NCBI GenBank assembly: GCA_965216515.1
Contig: OZ244173.1
Span: 3,472,001 to 3,536,000, forward strand
DNA length: 64,000 nucleotides
Origin: CAXMRP01 sp965216515
GTDB lineage: Bacteria > Pseudomonadota > Alphaproteobacteria > Rhizobiales > Afifellaceae
Direction of reading: 5' to 3'
Below the pieces are notes generated by a model. It was not told the origin of the DNA and searched no databases. It was given only the letters and a program-made list of their open reading frames with translations. Position numbers and translations under genes: made by a program. Each line of letters begins with the position of its first letter. Within the stretch, counting starts at the first letter, position 1. Positions 1-8,537 of this stretch are shown one piece after another.

Positions 1-1
1 A

Positions 2-3000
2 AGCCTCTCGCGCGCCGATCTGGTGCCGATCGCCAACCGCATCGGCGCCCTGGAATCGGCCATGCGCGCCACATCCGGCGCCACCGGCGCCGTTGGTGCG
101 CTGGCCATGCCGGCAGGCGGCCTCGACGACATCCGCGACAGGCTCGATGCGATCAATGCCCGGCTTGAATCCGACCGTGGCGGCGCGGCGGCGCTGCCAC
201 AGGTCGCGGCCGTTCTTGAGCGGCTGGAGAAGGCGCAGCCGACCGGCGCCGGCGCCTCGCTGGCGCTGGAAGAGAAGCTGGATCGCCTGACCCACGCCCT
301 GGCGGCGCTCGACGACCTGACTTCGCTCGACGATGTCACCGATTTGCGTGGCGACATCGCCAACCTGCGCCGCGAACTGCGCACCATGCCGGCCCAGGGC
401 GCCGAGCCCGCCGATTCGGCGATCGTGCCCATCCTTCAGGATATCGCCGAGCGCCTGAACCGCATGCCCGATGCCGCGCCCGTCACGTTCCGCGACCTGG
501 AGGATCAGATCGGCCGCATCGTTCGCCTGATCGAAAGCCCGGAAACCGACCACGGTGCGCTCGTCCAGATCGACGCCCGCCTGCAGGATATTCAGACGCA
601 GTTGTCCGCCGGCGCCGGAATGGCCGCGGTCGCGGCCACCGATGGCGGCGAAGCCGGGGATATGGTTGCCGTGGTCACCGAAATCGCCCGGTCGCTCAGT
701 GCCGACATCTCCGTGCTCAAGGAATCGGCCGCCGCGACCGAGGAAAACACCCGCCGCAGCATGGATTCCGTTCACGAGACCCTGGAGGCCGTTGTCAAGC
801 GCATGGCGTTCCTGGAAGGCGAAGTCGATCGCCCGGCCGCGCCCGCATCGCAGTCCGCCCGGTCCGCGGTCGCCGACAGCGCCGCCGACACCGTCTCGTC
901 AGGTCGGGCCGCCGGGCCGGCGCCGTCCGGCGATTCCATGGATGAAATGGCCGCCGCCATCGCCGCCACCGCGGCCAGCGAATTCGGGCTTGGCCAGCCC
1001 GCCACGCCGGAGGCCGGACAGCATCAGGCCGGCGCGGCGATCGAGATCGAAAAGCCGGCCGCCGGCGCACCCGGCGACAAAGCGGCGCCGATCCCCGAAA
1101 TCAGCCTCGCCGACGACATGCACGCCGACACGATCGGTTCGGCACTGTCCAACGTTGCCGATCGCATCAGCCTGGACGTCGATGCAAGCCCCGCGCCGGA
1201 CGCCGGCGAGCCGTCGAAGTCCGATTCGGAGGATGCCGGCGCCAGCCTGCTCGGCCGGCTTACGCCAAGCCAGCTTCTGCGCCGCGCCACCGGCGGACGC
1301 ACCGAATCCTTCTCGCCCGATTCCGCCGATCCCGACCCCGCTGCCAATACCGGCTCCGATCTGCCGCTGGAACCGGGCACCGGCGCGCCGATGACCTCTT
1401 CCCTGGACGGTGCACCTTCGTCTGCCGATAACGACGGCGGCGATCTTGCCGCCGCCAGCCGTGCTGCCGAAGCGGCCGTGGCCGACCCGCAGGACATGCC
1501 CGTTGACGATGCCGACCACCTGCCGGGCAGCAACGACTTCCTCATGGCCGCGCGCCGGGCCGCCCAGGCCGCCGCCGCGGAGGCCATGGAGGCGGAGCGC
1601 ACAAACGGCATCGCCAATGACGGCTCGTTCCTGTCCAACCTGGTGACGGCCCTCAATGCCCGCCGCTACCTGGTGCTTGGCGGCGCCCTCGCGCTGGTGA
1701 TCGCGCTCGTTCTCTTCCAGTTCTACATCAAGGGGCAACTGCCCACCGGCATATTCGGCGGCGGGACGCAGATGAGCGACGACATGCCCGCCGCCGGTGG
1801 TTCCGAGACCCTGTCGCAGGCCGGCGATGGCATGGCCGGTGAAGACGGCATAGTCGTCGTCGGTGCCGATCAGTCTCAGGCGCACCTGGCCGAACAGGAA
1901 ATGGCCCGTGCCGACGCTGCGGCGGTTCCGCCCGCCGACACCGGCATGGCCAATGCCGATATGGCCGGCACCGGCGTGGCCGGCATGGAAGGAGCCGGCA
2001 CCGTCATGAACGGCGGGCCGGATGCCGACCCGGTTATGAAACGGGGTGAGGCGACGATGGCCGCCACGGCCGAACCGGTCGCAATGTCGGCCGACACCGC
2101 CCAGTCACCGCCGGCCGGTGCCGTCATGCCGCCCGCCGGGACCGCCGGAACGGCCGCCGAAGACAGGTCGCTGTCCGTCACCCGCAACGCCGACGGACGT
2201 GTGCTGGCCACCTTGTCGGCGCAGGCGATCCAGGGCGGCGCAAACACCACGGCCGCGCAGGCGGGCGGCGCAAACACCACGGCCAGGCCCGATGACGCGG
2301 TCGCCTTCGGCAACCCCCAGGCGCCGATGCATCTGCAGCCCTCCAGCCGCTCCGCCCAGGCCGAAACGGCCGCCGCCGGCGCGGCGGCCCGGATCGTCGC
2401 TCTGCCAGGTATTCGCGAGACCGCGGCCGATGCCAGCCAGTCGGCCGCCACCCCCGCCAAGTTCAAGATGCCGCCGGCATTGATCGGTCCGCGTCGCCTG
2501 CGCCGTGCCGCCGCCCAGGGCGATCCCGTGGCCATGTTCGAGGTCGCCGTCCGGTTGGCCGAAGGCCGTGGTGTTCCGGCCGACTCCGCCGCATCGGCCA
2601 TCTGGTATCGCCGCGCCGCGGAGGCCGGACTTGCCCCGGCCCAGTACCGTCTTGGCTCCATCTACGAAAAGGGCATTGGCGAAGAAAAGAACCTGCGCAA
2701 CGCGGAATCCTGGTATCGCCGCGCCGCCATCGCCGGCAATGCCAAGGCCATGCACAACCTCGCCGTACTCTATGCGGAGGGCGCCAGCGGCAATCCCGAT
2801 CTCGCCGCCGCCGCCGGCTGGTTCCAGCGGGCAGCCGAACTGGGCGTGCGTGACAGCCAGTTCAACATTGCCATCCTCAACGCCCGTGGCCTCGGCGTTC
2901 GGGAGGATATGGGCGAGGCCTACAAGTGGTTCGCCATCGCGGCCAGGTCCGGCGACGAGCAGGCCGCCGAGCGGCGCGACACCGTGGCCAGCGTCCTCAG

Positions 3001-3322
3001 GGCGGAGGATCTCAACCGTTTGGCCGCCGAGGCGGAGGCCTTCCGGCCCAAGCCGCCGGCGCCGGCCGCCAATATCGTCGTCCGCCCGATCGACAATTGG
3101 GAAACCGCCGGTGTCAGCGAAGGCGACCTGAAATCTCCCAATATGGTCCTGAAAGCCCAGCAGCTTCTCGCCGCCGCCGGCTACCGGGTCGGCCGGCCCG
3201 ACGGGATTTTCGGGCCGCGCACGCGGCGCGCCATCAGCGAATTCCAGCGTGCCAACGGTCTGCCGGTTTCCGGCGACATCGACCCGCTGCTGATCTCGGC
3301 GCTGCAAGCGCGCGGCATCTGA
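2..3322 (+). CDS. PodJ-like polar localization protein (5' partial): TM, Sel1 repeats, peptidoglycan-binding domain
   Basis: The reading frame is open to the left edge, so the N-terminus lies outside the window; about 1100 residues are visible. The first ~545 residues are Ala/Asp/Pro-rich with helical, coiled-coil-like stretches. A single membrane helix follows (about 1669-1731), then a low-complexity linker, three or more Sel1 repeats (about 2500-2990; motif A..WYRRAA.AG...A) and a C-terminal PG_binding_1 domain (about 3140-3310; GYRVGRPDGIFGPRTR). Cytoplasmic coiled coil, one TM, periplasmic Sel1 repeats and a peptidoglycan-binding end is the architecture of PodJ, the alphaproteobacterial polar organiser. 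Other Sel1/PG-binding envelope proteins are possible because the N-terminus is missing. Confidence 0.7.
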   Translation, partial: SLSRADLVPIANRIGALESAMRATSGATGAVGALAMPAGGLDDIRDRLDAINARLESDRGGAAALPQVAAVLERLEKAQPTGAGASLALEEKLDRLTHALAALDDLTSLDDVTDLRGDIANLRRELRTMPAQGAEPADSAIVPILQDIAERLNRMPDAAPVTFRDLEDQIGRIVRLIESPETDHGALVQIDARLQDIQTQLSAGAGMAAVAATDGGEAGDMVAVVTEIARSLSADISVLKESAAATEENTRRSMDSVHETLEAVVKRMAFLEGEVDRPAAPASQSARSAVADSAADTVSSGRAAGPAPSGDSMDEMAAAIAATAASEFGLGQPATPEAGQHQAGAAIEIEKPAAGAPGDKAAPIPEISLADDMHADTIGSALSNVADRISLDVDASPAPDAGEPSKSDSEDAGASLLGRLTPSQLLRRATGGRTESFSPDSADPDPAANTGSDLPLEPGTGAPMTSSLDGAPSSADNDGGDLAAASRAAEAAVADPQDMPVDDADHLPGSNDFLMAARRAAQAAAAEAMEAERTNGIANDGSFLSNLVTALNARRYLVLGGALALVIALVLFQFYIKGQLPTGIFGGGTQMSDDMPAAGGSETLSQAGDGMAGEDGIVVVGADQSQAHLAEQEMARADAAAVPPADTGMANADMAGTGVAGMEGAGTVMNGGPDADPVMKRGEATMAATAEPVAMSADTAQSPPAGAVMPPAGTAGTAAEDRSLSVTRNADGRVLATLSAQAIQGGANTTAAQAGGANTTARPDDAVAFGNPQAPMHLQPSSRSAQAETAAAGAAARIVALPGIRETAADASQSAATPAKFKMPPALIGPRRLRRAAAQGDPVAMFEVAVRLAEGRGVPADSAASAIWYRRAAEAGLAPAQYRLGSIYEKGIGEEKNLRNAESWYRRAAIAGNAKAMHNLAVLYAEGASGNPDLAAAAGWFQRAAELGVRDSQFNIAILNARGLGVREDMGEAYKWFAIAARSGDEQAAERRDTVASVLRAEDLNRLAAEAEAFRPKPPAPAANIVVRPIDNWETAGVSEGDLKSPNMVLKAQQLLAAAGYRVGRPDGIFGPRTRRAISEFQRANGLPVSGDIDPLLISALQARGI
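2233..2284 (+). repeat. 22-bp perfect direct repeat, 30-bp period, inside the PodJ-like gene
   Basis: Positions 2233-2254 and 2263-2284 are identical and encode two copies of a GGANTTA peptide. The 30-bp period keeps the frame. It lies in the periplasmic linker between the membrane helix and the Sel1 repeats and looks like a recent small tandem duplication. Confidence 0.8.
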
Positions 3323-3559
3323 GCGCCACCGCCGCAACCGGATCGTAACCGGCCTGCGCGGAAACCATCCTCATCACGCCGGCCGGCCGTCGGGCGCCGG
3401 TGCCGGAGAGAAACTCCATGACGCGGAATGTAAAGGCAAGGCCGCGCGGTCGCGGTCTCGTCATCGGCCGGCCCCCGGTTTTCATCATACCGGTCTTCGC
3501 CACGCCGGCCGCCACCGGCCAGGACCCTGTCGAAGCCGGCAATCACCGCGTCCGTCGTC

Positions 3560-5074
3560 ATGCAGATGTCCGCGCCCGCTGACGGTCGCGGCCGGCCGGT
3601 CCGCCCCGGGCGCTGCGCGCACCTGGCCGGATCGGTCGCCGCCGCCTTCGCCGTCGCCGCCCCCGAAGCGGCGCAGGCCCATGCCTTCGGCGGGCGCTAC
3701 GACCTGCCATTGCCTTTGTGGCTCTATCTTGTCGGCGCCGGCGCGTCGGTGGCTTTGTCCTTCGTGCTCGCCGCCTGGTTTTCCCGGCCGGCGCCGCCGC
3801 CACCGGACGATGACCCGGCCGTCGCCGGCGATCGCGATATACGCCGCCGGCCGCCGCTGCTCTTGGAAGTCCTTGCCGTTGCCGCGTTCGTCCTCCTTCT
3901 GGTCGCCGGATTTGTCGGCAACCAGGATGATCCCTTCGCCAATGTATTGCCGGTCGTCGTCTGGATCCTGTGGTGGATCGGCCTGGCCTATGTCAGCGCG
4001 CTGGCCGGTGACCTGTGGGCACTGATCAATCCGTTGCCGATCCTGGCGGGATGGGCCGGCGCGGTATGGATGAAATTCGCCGGGCGCCGGCTTCTGGCGC
4101 GCCGCCCGGTGCCGGCCCGCATCGGCGTCTGGCCGGCGGTTGTCGCGTTCCTGGCCTTCGGCTGGGCCGAACTGATCTGGACGTCGAACACCGTGCCGAT
4201 GAAATTGGCGCTCGCCATCCTCGCCTATGCGGTATGGATGTGGGCCGGCATGGCCATGTATGGCGTACGTGCCTGGACCGAAAGCGCCGATTGCCTGGCC
4301 CGTTTCTTCCATCTGTTTTCGCGGTTCGCGCCTTTTGATTTCACCACCGGCCGCTGGCGCGGTTTCGGCCACGGCCTGATGGTTCCCGATGCCGCCGGCC
4401 CGGCCGGCGCGCGCTCGCGCACCGCCTTCATCATGCTGGCGCTGGGGATCGTCGCCTTCGACGGGATCAGGGAAACCCCGTTCTGGCTGTCGGTGCGGGT
4501 CGCTGCGCTCACCGCCTATCACCGCAACGCCCTTGATGCCCTAGTCGACCGCTTCACCGCCGACAAACTCATTCACACCGCCGGTCTGATCGCCATCCCG
4601 TTGCTTTTCGCCATCATATTCGCCGCCGTCTGCCGCCTGATGGCCGGGGCCGGCCGGCGCGGCGCGGCAGGCCCATCGCCGACGCCTGACCAGATCGCCT
4701 GGCGGTTTGCGCCGGCCCTGGTGCCGATCGCCATCGCCTACCATCTCGCCCATTACCTCACCTATCTCCTGATCTGGGGTCAGGCGATCATCCCCCTGGC
4801 ATCGGATCCGCTGGGCCTGGGCTGGAACCTTTTCGGCACCGCCGGGTACACGCCCGACAGCACCCTCGTCGGCCCGCGCTTTGCCTGGATCGCCAGCCTG
4901 CTTGCCATCGTCGGCGGCCACGCCGCGGCGATCGTCATCGGTCACCGCATCGCCATCGCTGTCTACCGCGACCGTGCCGCAGCCGCCTGGAGCCAGGCGC
5001 CGATGCTGATATTGATGGTCGCCTACACGATGCTCGGATTGTGGATCCTGGCCCAGCCGATTGTTGAATTCTGA
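3560..5074 (+). CDS. Polytopic membrane protein, FedB ('fenitrothion hydrolase')-annotated family
   Basis: 504 residues. The N-terminus is hydrophobic and resembles a signal sequence ending near AQA, followed by HAFGGRYDLPLPLWLYL. About 10-12 further hydrophobic segments are visible. The HAFG.RYDLP start and overall length match a membrane family that databases often label fenitrothion hydrolase; I place it there from memory of that motif. No hydrolase catalytic motif is visible, so the enzymatic label should not be taken literally. Start: ATG at 3560; a second ATG lies two codons later. It is followed by a 172-bp gap and then the TSUP gene on the same strand. Confidence 0.65.
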   Translation: MQMSAPADGRGRPVRPGRCAHLAGSVAAAFAVAAPEAAQAHAFGGRYDLPLPLWLYLVGAGASVALSFVLAAWFSRPAPPPPDDDPAVAGDRDIRRRPPLLLEVLAVAAFVLLLVAGFVGNQDDPFANVLPVVVWILWWIGLAYVSALAGDLWALINPLPILAGWAGAVWMKFAGRRLLARRPVPARIGVWPAVVAFLAFGWAELIWTSNTVPMKLALAILAYAVWMWAGMAMYGVRAWTESADCLARFFHLFSRFAPFDFTTGRWRGFGHGLMVPDAAGPAGARSRTAFIMLALGIVAFDGIRETPFWLSVRVAALTAYHRNALDALVDRFTADKLIHTAGLIAIPLLFAIIFAAVCRLMAGAGRRGAAGPSPTPDQIAWRFAPALVPIAIAYHLAHYLTYLLIWGQAIIPLASDPLGLGWNLFGTAGYTPDSTLVGPRFAWIASLLAIVGGHAAAIVIGHRIAIAVYRDRAAAAWSQAPMLILMVAYTMLGLWILAQPIVEF

Positions 5075-5246
5075 CCCATGCCGGCGCCGGCCGGCGGCAA
5101 ATCCGGCGGCCGGCCCCTGTCCGGGTATGAACCGCCTGTTCAGCGGTGCGCCACAGGCGGATGCCGGTGTTTGACTCCGCGCCAAAACAGGCGCTTATAG
5201 GTTTGCAACCGGTTCATTTGTCAACGCCCTTCGATCAGGCACACAC

Positions 5247-6173
5247 GTGCAGTTTTACCTTCCGATTGCGGAAATCACCGTCAACATTTTTACCATCCTG
5301 GGGATGGGGGCCGCAGTCGGGTTTCTGTCGGGCATGTTCGGCGTCGGCGGCGGCTTTCTGATGACGCCGCTCCTGATCTTCATCGGCATTCCCCCGGCGG
5401 TCGCGGTCGGCACGGAGGCGAGCCAGATCGCCGCTTCGTCCTTTTCCGGCGCGCTCGTCCATCTGCGGCGCGGGTCGCTGGACATCACGCTCGGTATCGT
5501 CCTTCTCGCCGGCGGCCTCGTCGGCGCCGGCCTCGGGATCCTGCTCTTCCGGTTCCTGCGCGAGATCGGCCAGCTCGACCTCATTATCGGCCTCTCCTAT
5601 GTCATCTTTCTGGGCGCGGTCGGCACGCTGATGCTTCTGGAAAGCCTGCGTGCCATGCGCCGCGCCAAGAAGGCCGGCGGCACCGTGTCGCTGCGCAAGC
5701 CGGGTCAGCATCTGTGGGTGCATCGGCTGCCGTTCAAGATGCGCTTCAAGCGTTCCAAGCTCTATGTCAGCGCCATTCCCGTGGTCGGCATCGGCGCGGC
5801 CGTCGGCGTGCTTTCGGCCATCATGGGTGTCGGTGGCGGCTTCATCATGGTGCCGGCGATGATCTACCTGCTGCGGGTGCCGACCAACGTCGTCATCGGC
5901 ACCTCGCTCTTCCAGATCATGTTCGTCACCGCGTTCACCGCCGTCATGCAGGCGGCGACCAACTTCACTGTCGATGTCATGCTGGCCTTCATGCTCATGG
6001 TCGGCGGCGCCATCGGCGCCCAGTTCGGCGCCCAGGCCGGCCAGAAGCTGCGCGGCGAACAGCTTCGCGCCCTGCTCGCCGTGCTGGTGCTTGCCGTCGG
6101 TGTCCGCTTCCTGCTGGTGCTCGCGGTGGAGCCGGATTTTCTCTATTCGCTTGCCGGGCCGGGGGGGCACTGA
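5247..6173 (+). CDS. TSUP (TauE/SafE) family sulfite/organosulfur exporter-like permease
   Basis: 308 residues with about 8 membrane helices and the two-repeat layout of the TSUP family. The paired glycine motifs are visible: GMFGVGGGFLMTP near residue 30 and AIMGVGGGFIMVP near residue 195. Family members export or import small sulfur or carboxylate anions; the substrate cannot be read from sequence. The start is a GTG at 5247, whose first residues (MQFYLPIAE) fit the family N-terminus. The next gene begins one base after the stop, so the two are probably cotranscribed. Confidence 0.9.
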   Translation: MQFYLPIAEITVNIFTILGMGAAVGFLSGMFGVGGGFLMTPLLIFIGIPPAVAVGTEASQIAASSFSGALVHLRRGSLDITLGIVLLAGGLVGAGLGILLFRFLREIGQLDLIIGLSYVIFLGAVGTLMLLESLRAMRRAKKAGGTVSLRKPGQHLWVHRLPFKMRFKRSKLYVSAIPVVGIGAAVGVLSAIMGVGGGFIMVPAMIYLLRVPTNVVIGTSLFQIMFVTAFTAVMQAATNFTVDVMLAFMLMVGGAIGAQFGAQAGQKLRGEQLRALLAVLVLAVGVRFLLVLAVEPDFLYSLAGPGGH

Positions 6174-6174
6174 G

Positions 6175-6990
6175 ATGCGGTTCTCCCAATCCGCGCGCCG
6201 GCTCGGCTTTGCGCTCGCCGCCCTGCTGGCGTTGCCGTCGGCGGCCCCCGGCGAAAAGCTCGTTTCCACGCTTTCCGATGCCGGCATCGAGATCAACTCC
6301 AGTTTTACCGGCGAGCAGATCGTTGTCTTTGGTGCCATCACCGACGGCGCCGCCGTCATCGGCGGCAACACACAGTCCGGTGACACCGGCGATCGCGACG
6401 CAGCGGTCGTCTCCGACTACGAGATCGCCGTTGTCGTGCGCGGTCCGGAAGCGGAGCTGGTCGCCCGTCGCAAGGACCGTATTCTCGGCCTGTGGGTCAA
6501 CGCCGCCTCCCGTTCCTTCTTCGGCGTGCCGTCCTACTATGTCGCCCACATGTCGCGAAACCTCGCCCAGGCCGCGAGCCCCAAACTGCTTCAGCAATAC
6601 AAGCTCGGCTTGGAGAACCTCAATTTCGTCCGCTCCGCCTACGACCCGGAATCCCGCGCCTTCGCCGACGCGGTGATCGCCATCAACAAGGACAGGCAAC
6701 TGTTCTTTGAAAATCCGGATGCCGTGCGGTTTCTGGCGCCGGGCGTCTTCCGCACGACGTTCGAACTGCCGACCATCGTTCCCGTCGGCACCTACCGGGT
6801 TTCCGTCTTCGTCTTCCGCGAGGAAAAGCTGATCGCCGCCCGGACCGAAAACCTGGTCATCACCAAGACCGGCATCAGCGATCAGATCGCGCGGTTCGCC
6901 CGCGCCAACGGCCTGATCTACGGATTGCTGACCGTGGCGCTCGCCGTGGCCACCGGCTGGTTCGCCGGCGTGATCTTCCGGCGCGACTGA
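6175..6990 (+). CDS. TIGR02186 family membrane-anchored periplasmic protein
   Basis: 271 residues from the ATG at 6175, which directly follows the TGA of the TSUP gene. It has an N-terminal signal peptide, a soluble domain beginning LVSTLSDAGIEINSSFTG with an EIAVVVRGP segment, and one C-terminal membrane helix (about residues 245-265). This arrangement and the fixed position behind a TauE/SafE gene are characteristic of the alphaproteobacterial TIGR02186 family. Its role is unknown; the conserved pairing suggests an accessory to the transporter. Confidence 0.85.
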   Translation: MRFSQSARRLGFALAALLALPSAAPGEKLVSTLSDAGIEINSSFTGEQIVVFGAITDGAAVIGGNTQSGDTGDRDAAVVSDYEIAVVVRGPEAELVARRKDRILGLWVNAASRSFFGVPSYYVAHMSRNLAQAASPKLLQQYKLGLENLNFVRSAYDPESRAFADAVIAINKDRQLFFENPDAVRFLAPGVFRTTFELPTIVPVGTYRVSVFVFREEKLIAARTENLVITKTGISDQIARFARANGLIYGLLTVALAVATGWFAGVIFRRD

Positions 6991-7008
6991 CCGGCGCCGT
7001 GGGTTTGC

Positions 7009-7758
7009 TCAGGCGCCGCGCGCCGAATCGACCAGCGCCCGCTCTTCCACGACGAACGACATGCCGTGCCAGCCGAACTGGACGTAGGGCTGAAGCGCGA
7101 ACCGCGGATGGTCGCCAAACGCCTCCAGCATCGCCCGCCGCTCGCCTGCAAGTTGCCGGTCGGAGAAGCAGTAATAGTCGTCGAAGGCGAGGATCGTGCC
7201 GTGTTTGATGCGCGGCATCAGAAAGGAAAGCACGGTCCGGGTCGAGCTGTAGAGGTCGCAGTCGATATAGGCCAACGCCACGTCCGCTGGCAGCCCGGGG
7301 GCGTCGTCGGCCACATCGGCGATCGTGTCGTCGTAAAATCCGGCGACGATCCGGAAGCTGTCGCCGGGGATACCGTGTCGTCGGCAGATGGCCTCGAAAT
7401 CGTCGATGCCGGTTGCCATCTTTCCGCGTTTCCAGCCCGGATGATAGTCGTCCTCGCCCGTCTGCGCCGGCAGTCCCTGAAAACTGTCGAATGCCCACAT
7501 CGTCCGTTTGCGCCGGTGGCCGGACAACGCGTCGAAGGCGAGCCGGAAGGTTGTGCCGCCGTGGGAGCCGAACTCCGCATAGTCGCCGGCAATACCGTTG
7601 AAGGCCAGGGCCTTGAAGGCCCGGCGCATGAACTCGCGGCGGTGTTCGCGCTCCGATATCTCCTCGTCGGCGCCGTAGAGCGCGCGTTTGAGGCGCCGCA
7701 GGCGGCGGTAGAGCGGCATCAGCAGCCGGACGGGAAGGGGTGTTGCCGGATCGTGCAT
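7009..7758 (-). CDS. TylF/MycF-type SAM-dependent O-methyltransferase
   Basis: 249 residues. Visible family features are the SAM-binding segment YAEFGSHGGTTF, the MWAFDSFQGLP motif, GDSFRIVAGFYDDTI, the metal-site stretch ALAYIDCDLYSS, and ILAFDDYYCF near the C-terminus. TylF-like enzymes use a divalent metal and methylate sugar hydroxyls, often on macrolides or lipopolysaccharide sugars. No glycosyltransferase or antibiotic gene is adjacent, so the substrate is open. It is convergent with the TIGR02186 gene (18 bp apart). The ATG at 7758 has a GAGGG ribosome-binding site. Confidence 0.85.
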   Translation of the reverse strand: MHDPATPLPVRLLMPLYRRLRRLKRALYGADEEISEREHRREFMRRAFKALAFNGIAGDYAEFGSHGGTTFRLAFDALSGHRRKRTMWAFDSFQGLPAQTGEDDYHPGWKRGKMATGIDDFEAICRRHGIPGDSFRIVAGFYDDTIADVADDAPGLPADVALAYIDCDLYSSTRTVLSFLMPRIKHGTILAFDDYYCFSDRQLAGERRAMLEAFGDHPRFALQPYVQFGWHGMSFVVEERALVDSARGA

Positions 7759-7832
7759 GGGGCCCTCTTGCCACGGCCGTCGACGGCTCGCAATGGCTTC
7801 CGGCCCGGCGATACAGGCCGCGTCGCACTGCC

Positions 7833-8537
7833 TCAGTCGGGCCGCAGCGCCGCTGCGCCGAGCGCATGCACCTGGCGGGTTCCGAGCATGAACGTGCGCA
7901 GTCCGCCATGGCCGAACAGCCGGGCGAAGGCCGGGTCGAGCACGTTGAGCCCGCCGGTCAGCACACCGAAGGCGGGCATGATCAGCCGGTTGTTGTCGCA
8001 GACAAAGGCCCGCCGGCGCAGCGAGCGGCCGCGCACCCGGATCCTGGCGACCGGATGCAGATGGCCGGCGATTTCCCCGCCGGCCCTGCCATCGTCCGCC
8101 GCCCGCCGGCCCGGCTCGTGCTGCAACCGCAGGCCGCCCAGCTCGATCCCCTCCGCCACCTCGCCGCCGACCGCCGCTGGCAGTTCAGGGTCATGATTGC
8201 CGGCAATCCACAGCCAGTCGCGGCCGCTCTGAAGTGCCGCAATTTGCCGGATCTGGTCGCCGAGCCTGGCCGGTCCGCCGCGATCGTGGAAGCTGTCGCC
8301 CAGACAGACCACCAGCGCCGGGTTGCGCCGGGCGATCAGCCGCGTGAGGTTCAGGAGCGTCGCGCGGGTATCATAGGGTGGCAGGAAACTCTTGCGCACT
8401 TTGCGCACACCGAAGCTTGAGGCCTTTTCCAGGTGCAGGTCGGAGACGATGAGCGCCCGCCGGTCGGCGATCCATGCCGCGCCGGCCGGGTCGAGGGCGA
8501 TGCGCGTGCCGGCCAGATGCACGGCAAGGTCAATCAT
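7833..8537 (-). CDS. pdeM: Ligase-associated DNA damage response endonuclease PdeM (metallophosphatase)
   Basis: 234 residues from the ATG at 8537. Calcineurin-like metallophosphoesterase motifs are in order: LIVSDLHLEK (D.H), VVCLGDSFHDRG (GD..D) and IAGNHDP (GNHD), with a C-terminal GH segment (AGHLHPVARI). The family acts in the mycobacterial-type LPD repair cluster with an ATP-dependent ligase, an MBL exonuclease and a DEXH helicase. The start overlaps the end of the helicase gene by 8 bp, so the pair is translationally coupled. A longer in-frame extension upstream was rejected because it only re-reads the helicase tail. Confidence 0.9.
   Translation of the reverse strand: MIDLAVHLAGTRIALDPAGAAWIADRRALIVSDLHLEKASSFGVRKVRKSFLPPYDTRATLLNLTRLIARRNPALVVCLGDSFHDRGGPARLGDQIRQIAALQSGRDWLWIAGNHDPELPAAVGGEVAEGIELGGLRLQHEPGRRAADDGRAGGEIAGHLHPVARIRVRGRSLRRRAFVCDNNRLIMPAFGVLTGGLNVLDPAFARLFGHGGLRTFMLGTRQVHALGAAALRPD

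Noticed and set aside
2105..3337. 410-codon minus-strand frame opposite the PodJ-like gene
   Set aside because: Antisense to clear Sel1 and peptidoglycan-binding domains.
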